From Williamsia phyllosphaerae (lineage in GTDB: Bacteria > Actinomycetota > Actinomycetes > Mycobacteriales > Mycobacteriaceae): 64,000 nucleotides of DNA. This document shows, piece by piece, positions 1 through 7,732 of this stretch (position 1 is its first letter; every line of letters starts with the position of its first letter). The stretch lies in the NCBI RefSeq assembly GCF_014635305.1, contig NZ_BMCS01000003.1, positions 124,001-188,000 of the forward strand, written 5' to 3'. Under the pieces are notes generated by a model that had not been told where the DNA came from, made no database searches, and saw only the letters and a list, made by a program, of their open reading frames with translations. The translations under genes were made by a program, and so were the position numbers.

Positions 1-1086
1 CAGACACAGATTGTGCCGATGCCGAAGCCGATCGGTTCGTCGGTGGCTCCAACGACGATCATCACCGGCAACATCAAGCAGTCGTGGTTCGACGTGATGG
101 CGCCGATTCTTGAGGACGCCGAGTTGATGATCAAGACGCGGCGGTTCTTGAAGGGCGACCCGGAGCCGTGGCCTGGTGCGGGCACGAACTGGCGGCAGGG
201 CACCTTGTTCGTCGACATCGTGGACAAGTCGGGGTGGCAGGCGGGTACGTCTCTGGGCGGCAACCTGGCGACGGGTTTGTTGCGGTCGATTGCGAACGTG
301 ACCAGCAACTATGTCGAGGACTCGTACGACCTGATTACTGGCGCCCCTGTAGACACGACGGGTTACAAGTTGCCGGGTGTGTTGGGTACGCAGCCGCCGC
401 ATCCGTATGTGGTGTACCGCGACGGCGACGTGACCGGCGTCCAGGATTTCCAGTTGACGCGTGGTGCTGGCGGTCCGTGCCGCATCACTGCGGGCGGTCA
501 GTCGATGCCGGGTGTGAATGAACTGTTCGAGGCCGCGATCGGGTATGCGGGTGACGTGATCGGCGACAACATCAACATCGCCGGCTACGGCGTGGGTTCG
601 TTGGGCGGGATCCTGAATGCGTTCCTGATGCCGATCATCAAGAACTCGGTGTTGGCGTACATGAGTGTCCCGTTGATTGGTCGTGCGGCTCAGCAGGGTT
701 GGGGCCACTACATCGAAACGTCGGCGACGAACGTGACGCAGGCATATACCCCGACGGCGATCATGGATCTGCGTAAGCGGCGGCGTGAGACGGACCCGGA
801 TACGGCGTTCAGTTTCACGGTGGCGTCGGGGATTCCGTGGCTGATTGGCGATAACGGTCAGGGTCATTGGTGGCTTGGTGACCGCGTGGGTGCGACGACG
901 AAGTATCTGGGTGCGCGTGTGTATGTGACGCGGTGCCGGTCGATGACGTTGCCCATTTCGCGTGAGGAGCCTGCTGTGTGGCAGGCGAAGTTCGGTGATT
1001 TGCGCACTCAGCAGGATGCGTTGGAGAAGCTGGTCGGTCTGGTTGGGACGACCGCGACCGCTTTGAACGCGATCGGTATCGGTTAG
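1..1086 (+). CDS. Phage minor tail protein, Gp37-like (5' end outside window)
   Basis: The frame is open to the first base, so the 357 residues after the GTG at 13 are probably the C-terminal part of a longer protein. The sequence resembles the siphovirus ReqiPepy6 Gp37-like family, tail proteins of actinobacterial siphophages that usually sit just before the minor tail genes. I judged this from overall character (Trp/Gly-rich, two hydrophobic patches) and position, not from a catalytic motif. Codons end mainly in G or T (TTG, GCG, GTG), unlike the C-ending codons after about 2550. The next gene follows after 8 bases with an AGGAG ribosome site. Confidence 0.65.
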   Translation, partial: QTQIVPMPKPIGSSVAPTTIITGNIKQSWFDVMAPILEDAELMIKTRRFLKGDPEPWPGAGTNWRQGTLFVDIVDKSGWQAGTSLGGNLATGLLRSIANVTSNYVEDSYDLITGAPVDTTGYKLPGVLGTQPPHPYVVYRDGDVTGVQDFQLTRGAGGPCRITAGGQSMPGVNELFEAAIGYAGDVIGDNINIAGYGVGSLGGILNAFLMPIIKNSVLAYMSVPLIGRAAQQGWGHYIETSATNVTQAYTPTAIMDLRKRRRETDPDTAFSFTVASGIPWLIGDNGQGHWWLGDRVGATTKYLGARVYVTRCRSMTLPISREEPAVWQAKFGDLRTQQDALEKLVGLVGTTATALNAIGIG

Positions 1087-1094
1087 GAGACTGC

Positions 1095-1478
1095 ATGACT
1101 GACAATGAGACGGCGTCGTCTGATCCGGTGAGGGCTGCCCGGGTTGAGCAGTTGACGCAGGCGTTGGTGTTTGCGTTGTTGACGGCGAATGAGCAGCCGT
1201 ATCCGTTGGCTGTGCCTGCTGCCCGCAAGGTTGCGGAGATGTTGGATGACTGTGGTGTCCGGCAGACGGGTGAGCAGGTCACTGAGATTGAGTTGCCGGG
1301 GTGGATGTCTGAGCGGGTGCGTGAGGATGCTGCGCCGACGCCTGTTGAGCCGGATCATTTTGCGGTGCAGGAGACGCGGCATGTGGTGGATGCGCCTGCA
1401 CCGCCGTCTCGGATCGCGAAGAAGTATCTGGCTGAGCCGTCTGAGGATGCGTCGTTTGGTGGGGTCGTCAGCCTGTGA
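1095..1478 (+). CDS. Small phage tail-region protein, unknown function
   Basis: This 127-residue acidic protein has a predicted helical N-terminal half (about residues 12-55) and a Pro-rich linker (about 80-105). I recognise no domain. The start is supported by AGGAG at 1085-1089, six bases before the ATG. Its stop codon overlaps the start of the next tail gene in a GTGA arrangement, which suggests coupled translation. In actinophages a small protein between the Gp37-like gene and the large minor tail gene is common and is usually assigned to the tail tip, so a structural or assembly role is inferred only. Confidence 0.7.
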   Translation: MTDNETASSDPVRAARVEQLTQALVFALLTANEQPYPLAVPAARKVAEMLDDCGVRQTGEQVTEIELPGWMSERVREDAAPTPVEPDHFAVQETRHVVDAPAPPSRIAKKYLAEPSEDASFGGVVSL

Positions 1479-3763
1479 CAACACCTAACCTTCCAATCGG
1501 AACTGATCCGGCGAACCTTCCTCAGGGTGTGATCACGCCTACTCAGGCGGGGACGGCGCTGCAGGACCAGACGCAGGGCAAGTACACCAATGTGGCTGCG
1601 TCGAAGTTCCCGGACATCGCGTCGAACACTCTGGCGGGGTCGCCGTCTGGCGGCGGGGCGATGGGGTTCGTTGTTGACCAGTTCTCTCGGATCACGTCGA
1701 ACATCGCAAATGCGGATCCGGCTACGATCAACGGTCCCAACGACATCGTCTCCAGGGCGACCAGCTTCTTCAAGGGCAATTCCGTTCTTGACTCGATCAT
1801 CAACTTGTTGTTTCACCGTGACACGTCGCTAGCGTCTCGGGTTTCGGCGATCGAGGGGAAGATCGCGACGGGCGCCGAGTTCTTCGACAACTTCAACCGT
1901 GGCGACACCTCGAGCGCACTCGGTGGCGGGTGGACGCAGGGCGGCAACGGTCAGCCGCTAGGTATTCACGACCAGGCGGCGCAGATCACGGTCGGTGGCG
2001 TGGTTGCAACTCCGGGCCGGCAGTGGGCGAAGGCGCCAACGGATGCGTCGGGGGATGACTTCACCGTCAGCATGGTCACTCATCCGGTGCAGGTGTCGGA
2101 TACGGCGCCGACGTCGTTGATTGCGCGCGCTAATGCTGCGTTCACCGAGGGTCTGTCGGTCAACATGTTCCGCGGGAAGTGTTACCTGTCGCGGTGGACG
2201 CGGTCGGGGAACACGTGGACGTATACCGACATCACCAACAATTTATCTCGGTCGTATAGCGGGTCGGCGACGGTGGAGTTCAAGGGTTCGGGCACGTCGC
2301 TGCAGGTGATCATCGATTCGATTGTGGTTATGACCGCTACGGACAGTGCCCACGCGATCGATGCTTCGCACCGCGCTACTGGATTTTCGCTCGTCACGAC
2401 GACTGCCGCTCTCGGGTTGGCGCCTTCTTACTCGGGCGGGTTGGCGTCGTACAGCGTCAAATCGGTGGCTGCGTTGGCGTCGGTCTCTGAGACGGCGGGT
2501 GCGGTTGCGAACGTGATTGTTGCCCCCGTAGCGACGCAGGCGCAAGCTGCATCGACTGCGGCGGCTACAGCGGCGGCAGACGCAGCGACGGCATCCGGCC
2601 TGGCAACCACCGCGACGGCACTAGGTGTGGCGGCACAGAACCAGGCGGCATCGTCGGCTGCGGTGCAGAACGCCGGATCGGCGCTCGGCATCTCGGCGTC
2701 GGTCCTATTCTCCGGCGCGGACGGCGAGACGTTGTCCACGGTCGACTTCACCGACGACGGGTCGGGGAACCTCGCGATCCGCGCACCACTCGGATACATC
2801 GGCATCAAGGTCGGCGCCGCTGACGGGGTCTACGGAACCCGTCTGAACACACCGACCGCGACAGACAACCAGTCGGCGACGATCGTAGTCGGTGACAGCG
2901 CCAACCGTGATCAGAAGACTCGACTCCTGCTGCGGTGCGACACGAGCCTCACGCGGGGCGCGTTCCTGGAGTTCGCCGACAACTCGACGATCCGGCTCGG
3001 ACAGTGGACGCGTTCGGGCGGATCGTGGGACTTCTCCACCGTGTGGTCGTCGGCTGCGGTCGACGTGAACACAGGCCAGCGCGTGGAGTTCCGGGCGGTC
3101 GGCTCGACGTACATCGCTTTCGCCGACGGCATCCCGAAGCTGAACTACACCGACACAGGCGGCGCACTCACCGTCGGCGCGGCGTTCCGCTGGGTCGGGT
3201 TCGCGATGCAACGGCAGACCATCAACAGCAACAGCGGGTTTCCGTTCTTCACCCCGATCACAACAATTTACGACTCGTACCGGATTGCGTCGCTGGCGAT
3301 CTCGGACATGAAAGCACCAGGAGCGGTCGTGGGGATTGGCTGGAAGTTCTATCGCGCAGCAGGAACTATGGGGATGTCCACCCTGGGCACCAGCAGTTTC
3401 GCCAAGGTTCCGGCGAACCTGTACGACAACACCACCAATTTGTCGCAGGTGACGGTGACCAACCAGGGCCAGGGCGTCGTGACGATCCAACGGTCGGGCT
3501 ACTACTCGATCGTGGCCGCACACAGCCTGTTCATCAACGGCACTGACCAGTCGGCCGGTGCGCGCTGGTGCGCTTACGTCAACGGCACGCTCCTCGCGAC
3601 CGGCGCCGTGGCACTGGGCGTTCCGACCTTCGTGTACCTGGCCGAGGGCGACACCATCCAACCCGGGATGTTCATTGGTCGTGATGGCGGAAGCAATCTC
3701 AGCGCCAACCAGATCGGCGGGTCGTGCAACTTCGCCGGATATCTGATGCAGACCGCGAACTAG
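1475..3763 (+). CDS. Large phage minor tail / receptor-binding protein with C1q-like end
   Basis: The protein has 762 residues. The N-terminal 120 residues look tail-attaching. Two beta-rich segments follow (about 130-320 and 410-600), each resembling concanavalin-like sandwich modules with repeated GxW and FxDxF features. They are separated by an Ala-rich helical linker (about 350-400). The last 115 residues resemble a C1q/TNF-like trimeric head, with the pattern NTTNLSQVTV, then GYYSI, then a terminal FAGYLMQ. This layout fits a trimeric adhesin that contacts the host surface. Codon use shifts inside the gene near 2550, from G/T-ending to C-ending codons, which suggests that the distal part was acquired by recombination. 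The GTG start overlaps the previous stop by 4 bases. Confidence 0.75.
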   Translation: MTTPNLPIGTDPANLPQGVITPTQAGTALQDQTQGKYTNVAASKFPDIASNTLAGSPSGGGAMGFVVDQFSRITSNIANADPATINGPNDIVSRATSFFKGNSVLDSIINLLFHRDTSLASRVSAIEGKIATGAEFFDNFNRGDTSSALGGGWTQGGNGQPLGIHDQAAQITVGGVVATPGRQWAKAPTDASGDDFTVSMVTHPVQVSDTAPTSLIARANAAFTEGLSVNMFRGKCYLSRWTRSGNTWTYTDITNNLSRSYSGSATVEFKGSGTSLQVIIDSIVVMTATDSAHAIDASHRATGFSLVTTTAALGLAPSYSGGLASYSVKSVAALASVSETAGAVANVIVAPVATQAQAASTAAATAAADAATASGLATTATALGVAAQNQAASSAAVQNAGSALGISASVLFSGADGETLSTVDFTDDGSGNLAIRAPLGYIGIKVGAADGVYGTRLNTPTATDNQSATIVVGDSANRDQKTRLLLRCDTSLTRGAFLEFADNSTIRLGQWTRSGGSWDFSTVWSSAAVDVNTGQRVEFRAVGSTYIAFADGIPKLNYTDTGGALTVGAAFRWVGFAMQRQTINSNSGFPFFTPITTIYDSYRIASLAISDMKAPGAVVGIGWKFYRAAGTMGMSTLGTSSFAKVPANLYDNTTNLSQVTVTNQGQGVVTIQRSGYYSIVAAHSLFINGTDQSAGARWCAYVNGTLLATGAVALGVPTFVYLAEGDTIQPGMFIGRDGGSNLSANQIGGSCNFAGYLMQTAN

Positions 3764-3772
3764 GAGACCCCC

Positions 3773-3982
3773 ATGCCCGAACCCGACTACACCCCCGTCG
3801 CCACATTCACGGTCGCCGACATCGAATACACCGTCACCGCAGGCGAACTCCAACTCGCCGACGACCGCGAACTCATCGGCCCCGTCGCCGCCGGACACAT
3901 CAACATCGTCGGCCGCGAACCCGACGGCACCATCGTCGCCAACACCGGCTGGAACCCCGCACGCCGCACCCCGGACGCCTAA
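3773..3982 (+). CDS. Small beta-rich phage protein, unknown function
   Basis: This is a 69-residue protein of alternating hydrophobic and acidic residues with no Cys and no membrane segment. The ATG follows AGGAG at 3764-3768. It sits between the tail adhesin and the endolysin, a place where phages often keep small tail-tip or chaperone proteins. I do not recognise a family. Codon third positions are almost all C, as in the following 500 bases, which sets it apart from the first 2.5 kb. Confidence 0.65.
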   Translation: MPEPDYTPVATFTVADIEYTVTAGELQLADDRELIGPVAAGHINIVGREPDGTIVANTGWNPARRTPDA

Positions 3983-4020
3983 CCAACTCCCACTCCCTGC
4001 ACGACCTCTGGAGAACAAAC

Positions 4021-5046
4021 ATGTCTGATCCCACCTGGCTCCCCGAAATACTCCGCGCAGAAGGACTCACCGTCCGCGAAATCGCAGGCTGGCGCGACCG
4101 CGGCCACGGCGACTTCGGCAACATCTGGGGCATCGTCTGCCACCACACCGGCAGCAACAACGCCTCCGCCAACAGCATCGCCTTCCATCCCGACCTGGGA
4201 CTCGCCTCCCAACTCCACCTCTCCCGCGACGGCATCTACACCGTGTGTGGCGCAGGGGTTGCTTGGCATGCAGGGCAAGGGTCGTGGCCCGGCATCCAGA
4301 CGAACAACGCCAACCAGGTCACCATCGGAATCGAGGCAGCGTCCGCCGGCCAAGACTGGCCCCCCGCGCAGTACAACGCCTACGTGCGTGGAGTCGCAGC
4401 GATCCTCCGCAAACTCGGACAGCCCGCCTCCCACGCCATCGGGCACAAGGAGTGGGGCGCCATCCAGGGCAAGTGGGATCCCGGTGCGATCGACATGAAC
4501 AAGTTCCGCCGCGACGTGCAGGCAGTCATCGACCGCAAAGCGCCCGTCGTCGTGGTCAACGAAATCAACGAGACCGCGAAGCGCGCAACGTGGCTCGGTA
4601 AGCGCGGCACCGCAGGCGAAACCTCGGTCGGCAAAGACGGCAAGGGCCGCATGGTGGCGTTCGAGAACGGTCACGTCTACTTCTATCCCGGCCTCGGTGC
4701 ACACGCCATCCCACACGGTGGACTGTTTGAAGCGTTCGCCGACTACGGATACGAACGCGGCGCACTCGGCTACCCCGTCCGCGACTTCACCAAGCTCGAC
4801 CACGGTGCAGTGCAAGCGTTCCAGGGCGGCGTCCTTTACCGCCAAGATGGAGCCGCTAAAGGCTTCTACGTGACCGGCGACATCGGTAAACGCTACGCCG
4901 ACACCGGCTACGAGAAGGGGCCGTGGGGCTATCCGACCTCGAACGAGTTCGTCGACAGCGACGGCAACCGCGTCCAGACCTTTGAGCACACCGTTGCTCG
5001 CTGGCATTCAAGCCACGTCGTGGCAACCACCGCAGGGAAGGCATGA
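4021..5046 (+). CDS. lysA: Endolysin: N-acetylmuramoyl-L-alanine amidase with LGFP repeats (LysA)
   Basis: The protein has 341 residues and cuts the bond between N-acetylmuramic acid and the stem peptide. An amidase_2/PGRP-type domain occupies about residues 25-165. It has the zinc-ligand motif VCHHTG (His42), a second His in IGHKEWG (about residue 141) and a WDPG motif just after. The C-terminal half holds LGFP repeats, with the GYxxGxxGYP pattern near residues 240 and 300. LGFP repeats are associated with cell-wall anchoring in mycolic-acid bacteria. The frame is open upstream, but the ATG at 4021 has a GGAG site and follows the stop of the preceding small gene. No signal peptide is visible, so export depends on the holin. 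Confidence 0.9.
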   Translation: MSDPTWLPEILRAEGLTVREIAGWRDRGHGDFGNIWGIVCHHTGSNNASANSIAFHPDLGLASQLHLSRDGIYTVCGAGVAWHAGQGSWPGIQTNNANQVTIGIEAASAGQDWPPAQYNAYVRGVAAILRKLGQPASHAIGHKEWGAIQGKWDPGAIDMNKFRRDVQAVIDRKAPVVVVNEINETAKRATWLGKRGTAGETSVGKDGKGRMVAFENGHVYFYPGLGAHAIPHGGLFEAFADYGYERGALGYPVRDFTKLDHGAVQAFQGGVLYRQDGAAKGFYVTGDIGKRYADTGYEKGPWGYPTSNEFVDSDGNRVQTFEHTVARWHSSHVVATTAGKA

Positions 5047-5048
5047 CC

Positions 5049-5291
5049 ATGTTCACCGTCAAGTTCTGGAAAGACGCAGCAGAGCGTCTGATCAAGACCG
5101 CGGCGCAGGCTGCTCTCGGCGTTGTCGTAACGGCCCCGGTCGCTGACCTCGCGGGCATTGACTGGAAGGCGACACTGTCGCTGATCCTGGTCCCGGCCGT
5201 CGCGTCCCTGTTGACGTCGGTCATCTCCAGCGGCAAGGGCAACCCCGAGAGCGCATCGCTCGTCCAACCCGCCACCGGCCGCGATCTCTGA
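5049..5291 (+). CDS. Phage holin, r1t-like
   Basis: An 80-residue protein with an amphipathic N-terminus, then two hydrophobic stretches (about residues 18-36 and 43-63) and a short polar tail, matching the r1t holin type common in actinophages. It would permeabilise the cytoplasmic membrane and release the endolysin. Two starts are possible: ATG 5043, which overlaps the lysA stop in an ATGA, and ATG 5049. The GGGAAGG sequence at 5035-5041 is too close to the first and well spaced for the second, so 5049 is chosen. A dual start giving holin and antiholin cannot be excluded. Confidence 0.8.
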   Translation: MFTVKFWKDAAERLIKTAAQAALGVVVTAPVADLAGIDWKATLSLILVPAVASLLTSVISSGKGNPESASLVQPATGRDL

Positions 5292-5340
5292 CCGACAACG
5301 GTGTGCCGGACGTGGTGCGCAGTGATGAGAGGCGGGCGAG

Positions 5341-5628
5341 GTGACACCCGAACCAGACGACGACCACAAGCCGTTGCGGGACTACTACGGGGCCGACAAG
5401 GACGAGCCGTCCAGTGGCGGGTTCTCGGTGCCGCAGTGGGTGATCGTGACGCTCGTGTCGATCGTGACCGTTGTGTGGGCGGGGTCGCTGATCCTCGACG
5501 CTTTCGTCAAGTCCTACGACCCACCGGCAACGATCAGCCTCGCATTCATGGCAGTCGTGTCGGCGCTGTTGGGGTCGGGCGTCGTGCGATCGCTGCCTCG
5601 CAGGAAAGGCCGTGACGATGAAAACTGA
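5341..5628 (+). CDS. Small two-TM phage membrane protein, holin-like
   Basis: A 95-residue protein with a charged N-terminus rich in Asp and Glu (residues 1-30), two membrane segments (about 33-55 and 64-84) and an Arg/Lys-rich tail. The GTG start is preceded by GAGAGG. Location between the r1t-like holin and LysB points to a role in lysis, either as a second holin or as an antiholin. This is inference from position and topology; no family is recognised. Its 3' end overlaps the next membrane-protein gene by 11 bases. Confidence 0.7.
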   Translation: MTPEPDDDHKPLRDYYGADKDEPSSGGFSVPQWVIVTLVSIVTVVWAGSLILDAFVKSYDPPATISLAFMAVVSALLGSGVVRSLPRRKGRDDEN

Positions 5629-6205
5629 CCGCCTGTTGACCGTCCTGTACGGCGTCCTTATTGCGTTGGCCGCGATCTCGCTGATCGTCGAGTTCCCCAG
5701 GGTGGGAATGTCTGCGATCTCCGTCTCCATCGTCAGCTTCTTCCTCGGGTTCGCTACGAAGGCTGGCTACCTGCGAGTGCAGGGACAGCGCGTGCGAGTC
5801 CCCATCATCGAGCGGTCCCGCGTCAGCTTCTCCATGCTCGTGGTGGTGATGCTGTCGCTGTCGCTGGCAACGATTTTCCAGGTGCAGGGCGTCATCAGTT
5901 CGTCCGAGGACTGCAACCGCCAGTTCCGCACAGCTCTGACCTACAACGCCGACATCAACACCGAGCAACGCAATTTGGCGAACCGGGCGCAGGACATCTC
6001 CGGTGACCGCCGCGTACTTCTCGACGCACTGGTCGCTGAGATCGGTCGCGACATCTCAAAGCCTGGTGCGGTGATGGTGGCGATCGACACCTACAACGCG
6101 AAGGCGTCGAAGCTGTCGGCGGAGTACGACGCGCTCATCAAGGAACGCCAGAACATCGACAAGAATCGGAAGCCGTACGCCGCTCCGTCGTGTGGTTCCG
6201 AATGA
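5618..6205 (+). CDS. Phage membrane protein with three TM segments and long C-terminal helical domain
   Basis: The 195-residue protein has hydrophobic segments at about residues 6-24, 30-50 and 68-90. A hydrophilic, largely helical C-terminal domain of about 100 residues follows, with one Cys near its start and one in the final PSCGSE. With three membrane passes the C-terminal domain could lie outside the membrane, and the two Cys could then pair. ATG 5618 is preferred over GTG 5612 because AGGAAAGG at 5602-5609 is well spaced for it. It lies directly before lysB with an ATGA overlap, so a lysis role is plausible, perhaps analogous to the extra lysis membrane proteins described in corynephages. 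No family is recognised. Confidence 0.7.
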   Translation: MKTDRLLTVLYGVLIALAAISLIVEFPRVGMSAISVSIVSFFLGFATKAGYLRVQGQRVRVPIIERSRVSFSMLVVVMLSLSLATIFQVQGVISSSEDCNRQFRTALTYNADINTEQRNLANRAQDISGDRRVLLDALVAEIGRDISKPGAVMVAIDTYNAKASKLSAEYDALIKERQNIDKNRKPYAAPSCGSE

Positions 6206-6900
6206 CCCGAATCATTCGGGTCCGTGGCATCGGCGAAAACCCGAAAGCGGCGAACATGTTGCGGGGCGTGACGGACATGTGCCCCGGGTTCTACGTCTCG
6301 GAGTTGCCGTGGTCCGCGTCCTATGGCGTCGTGCCGCTTCCGTTCGGGCAGTCGTTCGCGGCATCGGTCGCGCAAGGTGAACTGCTGCTTCGTCGCGAAC
6401 TCGACAACAACGGTCCCGCGATCATCCTCGGATACAGCGGGGGAGCAGCAGTCGCAGGCAACGTCGCCGACCAGGGGCACCGAAACATCATCGCGGTCGG
6501 TCTCATCGCCGACCCGTTCCAACCCGAGTCTGTTACCCGCAACGGCAAGTTCGGCGTCGCAGGGTCACGCGAAATCCGCAACACCAAGCACGTCAAGTGG
6601 GTGTGGAATCCGCGGGACATGATCTGCCAAGCCGACCGCAACAGCCCGATCCGCACGGTCGCAGATGCCACTGCACGCATGTCGCTGAAGAACCCCGACG
6701 AGTGGAAGAACGACCTACTCACTCGGATCACCAAGCGGAAGTGGCAAGAGATTCGACGCCACCCGTTGGACTTTCGTGCGCTTGTGGCCGATGCACTGCA
6801 GGCGAAAGAAGACGTCGAAAGCTACCTCGACGGCGCTCAACATCAGACCGCCTACTACAACCGCCGCGCAGACCTCGCCCACTGGGTGATGACGCAATGA
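6202..6900 (+). CDS. lysB: LysB: mycolyl-arabinogalactan esterase
   Basis: This 232-residue alpha/beta hydrolase would release mycolic acids from arabinogalactan, removing the mycobacterial-type outer membrane in the last step of lysis. The nucleophile elbow is GYSGG (Ser79). The acid is probably Asp104 in IADPF and the base His214 near the C-terminus, in DGAQHQ. That arrangement fits the cutinase-like LysB family. The start is the ATG at 6202, which overlaps the previous stop (ATGA); the upstream GTG at 6190 lies inside the preceding gene. Compared with larger LysB proteins it lacks an N-terminal peptidoglycan-binding domain. Confidence 0.87.
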   Translation: MTRIIRVRGIGENPKAANMLRGVTDMCPGFYVSELPWSASYGVVPLPFGQSFAASVAQGELLLRRELDNNGPAIILGYSGGAAVAGNVADQGHRNIIAVGLIADPFQPESVTRNGKFGVAGSREIRNTKHVKWVWNPRDMICQADRNSPIRTVADATARMSLKNPDEWKNDLLTRITKRKWQEIRRHPLDFRALVADALQAKEDVESYLDGAQHQTAYYNRRADLAHWVMTQ

Positions 6901-6919
6901 CCCAACGCAAGGAGACCTG

Positions 6920-7267
6920 ATGCCAGACCTCGGATGGGATCCCATCACCACCGCCTCGGTAATCCTCTCCAAAGGCGCCGACCTCGTATTCAACCTCCCC
7001 GCAACCGACGCATCAGGCAACACCGTCACCTGGCCGGTCGGCTCAACCTCCACCATCACCTTCTACAACAAGGCGAAAACAGCGGTCCTCACCAAAGCGG
7101 GCGTCGTCACACCCAACCGCATCGACTACATCGTGCAATCCGAAGACCTCGCACCGATCCTGTCGACCGCCTCCACCTTCGACCTACTCATCACGTTGCC
7201 GCAGTCCCCGACACAGGAATTCATGCTCTACACCGGCAGCGTCAAACGGAAGGACGGCGCCAAGTGA
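6920..7267 (+). CDS. Phage protein with LtfC-like beta-sandwich character
   Basis: A 115-residue protein predicted to be all beta, with a Thr/Val-rich centre. It resembles the small LtfC-like/DUF7264 proteins found with fibre genes of Gordonia and Rhodococcus phages; this comparison is from memory and moderate. AAGGAG precedes the ATG by 7 bases. The stop overlaps the following 40-residue gene in a GTGA. Its location after lysB shows that the phage has a second, distal tail or fibre module beyond the lysis genes. Confidence 0.6.
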   Translation: MPDLGWDPITTASVILSKGADLVFNLPATDASGNTVTWPVGSTSTITFYNKAKTAVLTKAGVVTPNRIDYIVQSEDLAPILSTASTFDLLITLPQSPTQEFMLYTGSVKRKDGAK

Positions 7268-7386
7268 AGCAGTGGATAGACGACAACGGCACCGTGCATT
7301 GGCTCGACACCGACGGCCGCGAACACGTCGAACTCGACGCCACCCAAAACCTCAAACTCACCATCGACCTGACAGAAGGAAACTGA
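7264..7386 (+). CDS. Small 40-residue phage protein
   Basis: The reading frame runs from GTG 7264 to TGA 7384-7386 and is overlapped at its start by the stop of the previous gene. The product begins VKQWIDDNGTVHWLDTDGRE, with two short strands carrying Trp and a polar tail. The tight coupling on both sides (next ATG at 7388, one base after the stop) is the main support that it is translated. Function unknown; probably a small fibre-module component. Confidence 0.55.
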   Translation: MKQWIDDNGTVHWLDTDGREHVELDATQNLKLTIDLTEGN

Positions 7387-7387
7387 C

Positions 7388-7732
7388 ATGGCACTCGCAA
7401 CCGACACGATGAAGACCGCCCTCCTCAACGCCTACAAAGCGCAGGGCTCGTACCTGTCGCTGCACACCGGCTCCCCGGGATCGACCGGCGCCAACGAATC
7501 CACCGGAGGCAGCCCCGCCTACTCCCGTCAGCAAACCACTTGGGGCACCCCGTCCGCCGGCACCCTCACCGGGTCGCAGGTGTCGATTCCCGTCCCCGCA
7601 TCCACCATCACCGCAGCCGGAGTGTGGACCGCGGCAACCGGCGGCACATTCCTAGACGCACTCGCCGTCACCTCGACCACCGTCTCCGGCAACGCCACCA
7701 TCCAGGTCACCCCGAGCATCACCATCTCGTGA
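7388..7732 (+). CDS. Phage fibre/tail-module protein
   Basis: The 114-residue protein starts with a helix, followed by the LHTGSPGSTGANES segment and a beta-rich remainder with repeated Thr/Val strands. Proteins of this kind, with an LHTGxPG motif followed by a YxRQxxxW segment, occur near fibre genes in actinobacterial siphophages. AAGGA precedes the ATG. The stop overlaps the start of the long repeat protein by GTGA, so the two are probably made together and may interact. Confidence 0.6.
   Translation: MALATDTMKTALLNAYKAQGSYLSLHTGSPGSTGANESTGGSPAYSRQQTTWGTPSAGTLTGSQVSIPVPASTITAAGVWTAATGGTFLDALAVTSTTVSGNATIQVTPSITIS

Noticed and set aside
3724..4020. An N-terminal extension of the endolysin by 99 residues
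   Set aside because: The added part is His/Arg-rich out-of-phase reading of the small gene at 3773-3982; the ATG at 4021 has a ribosome site.
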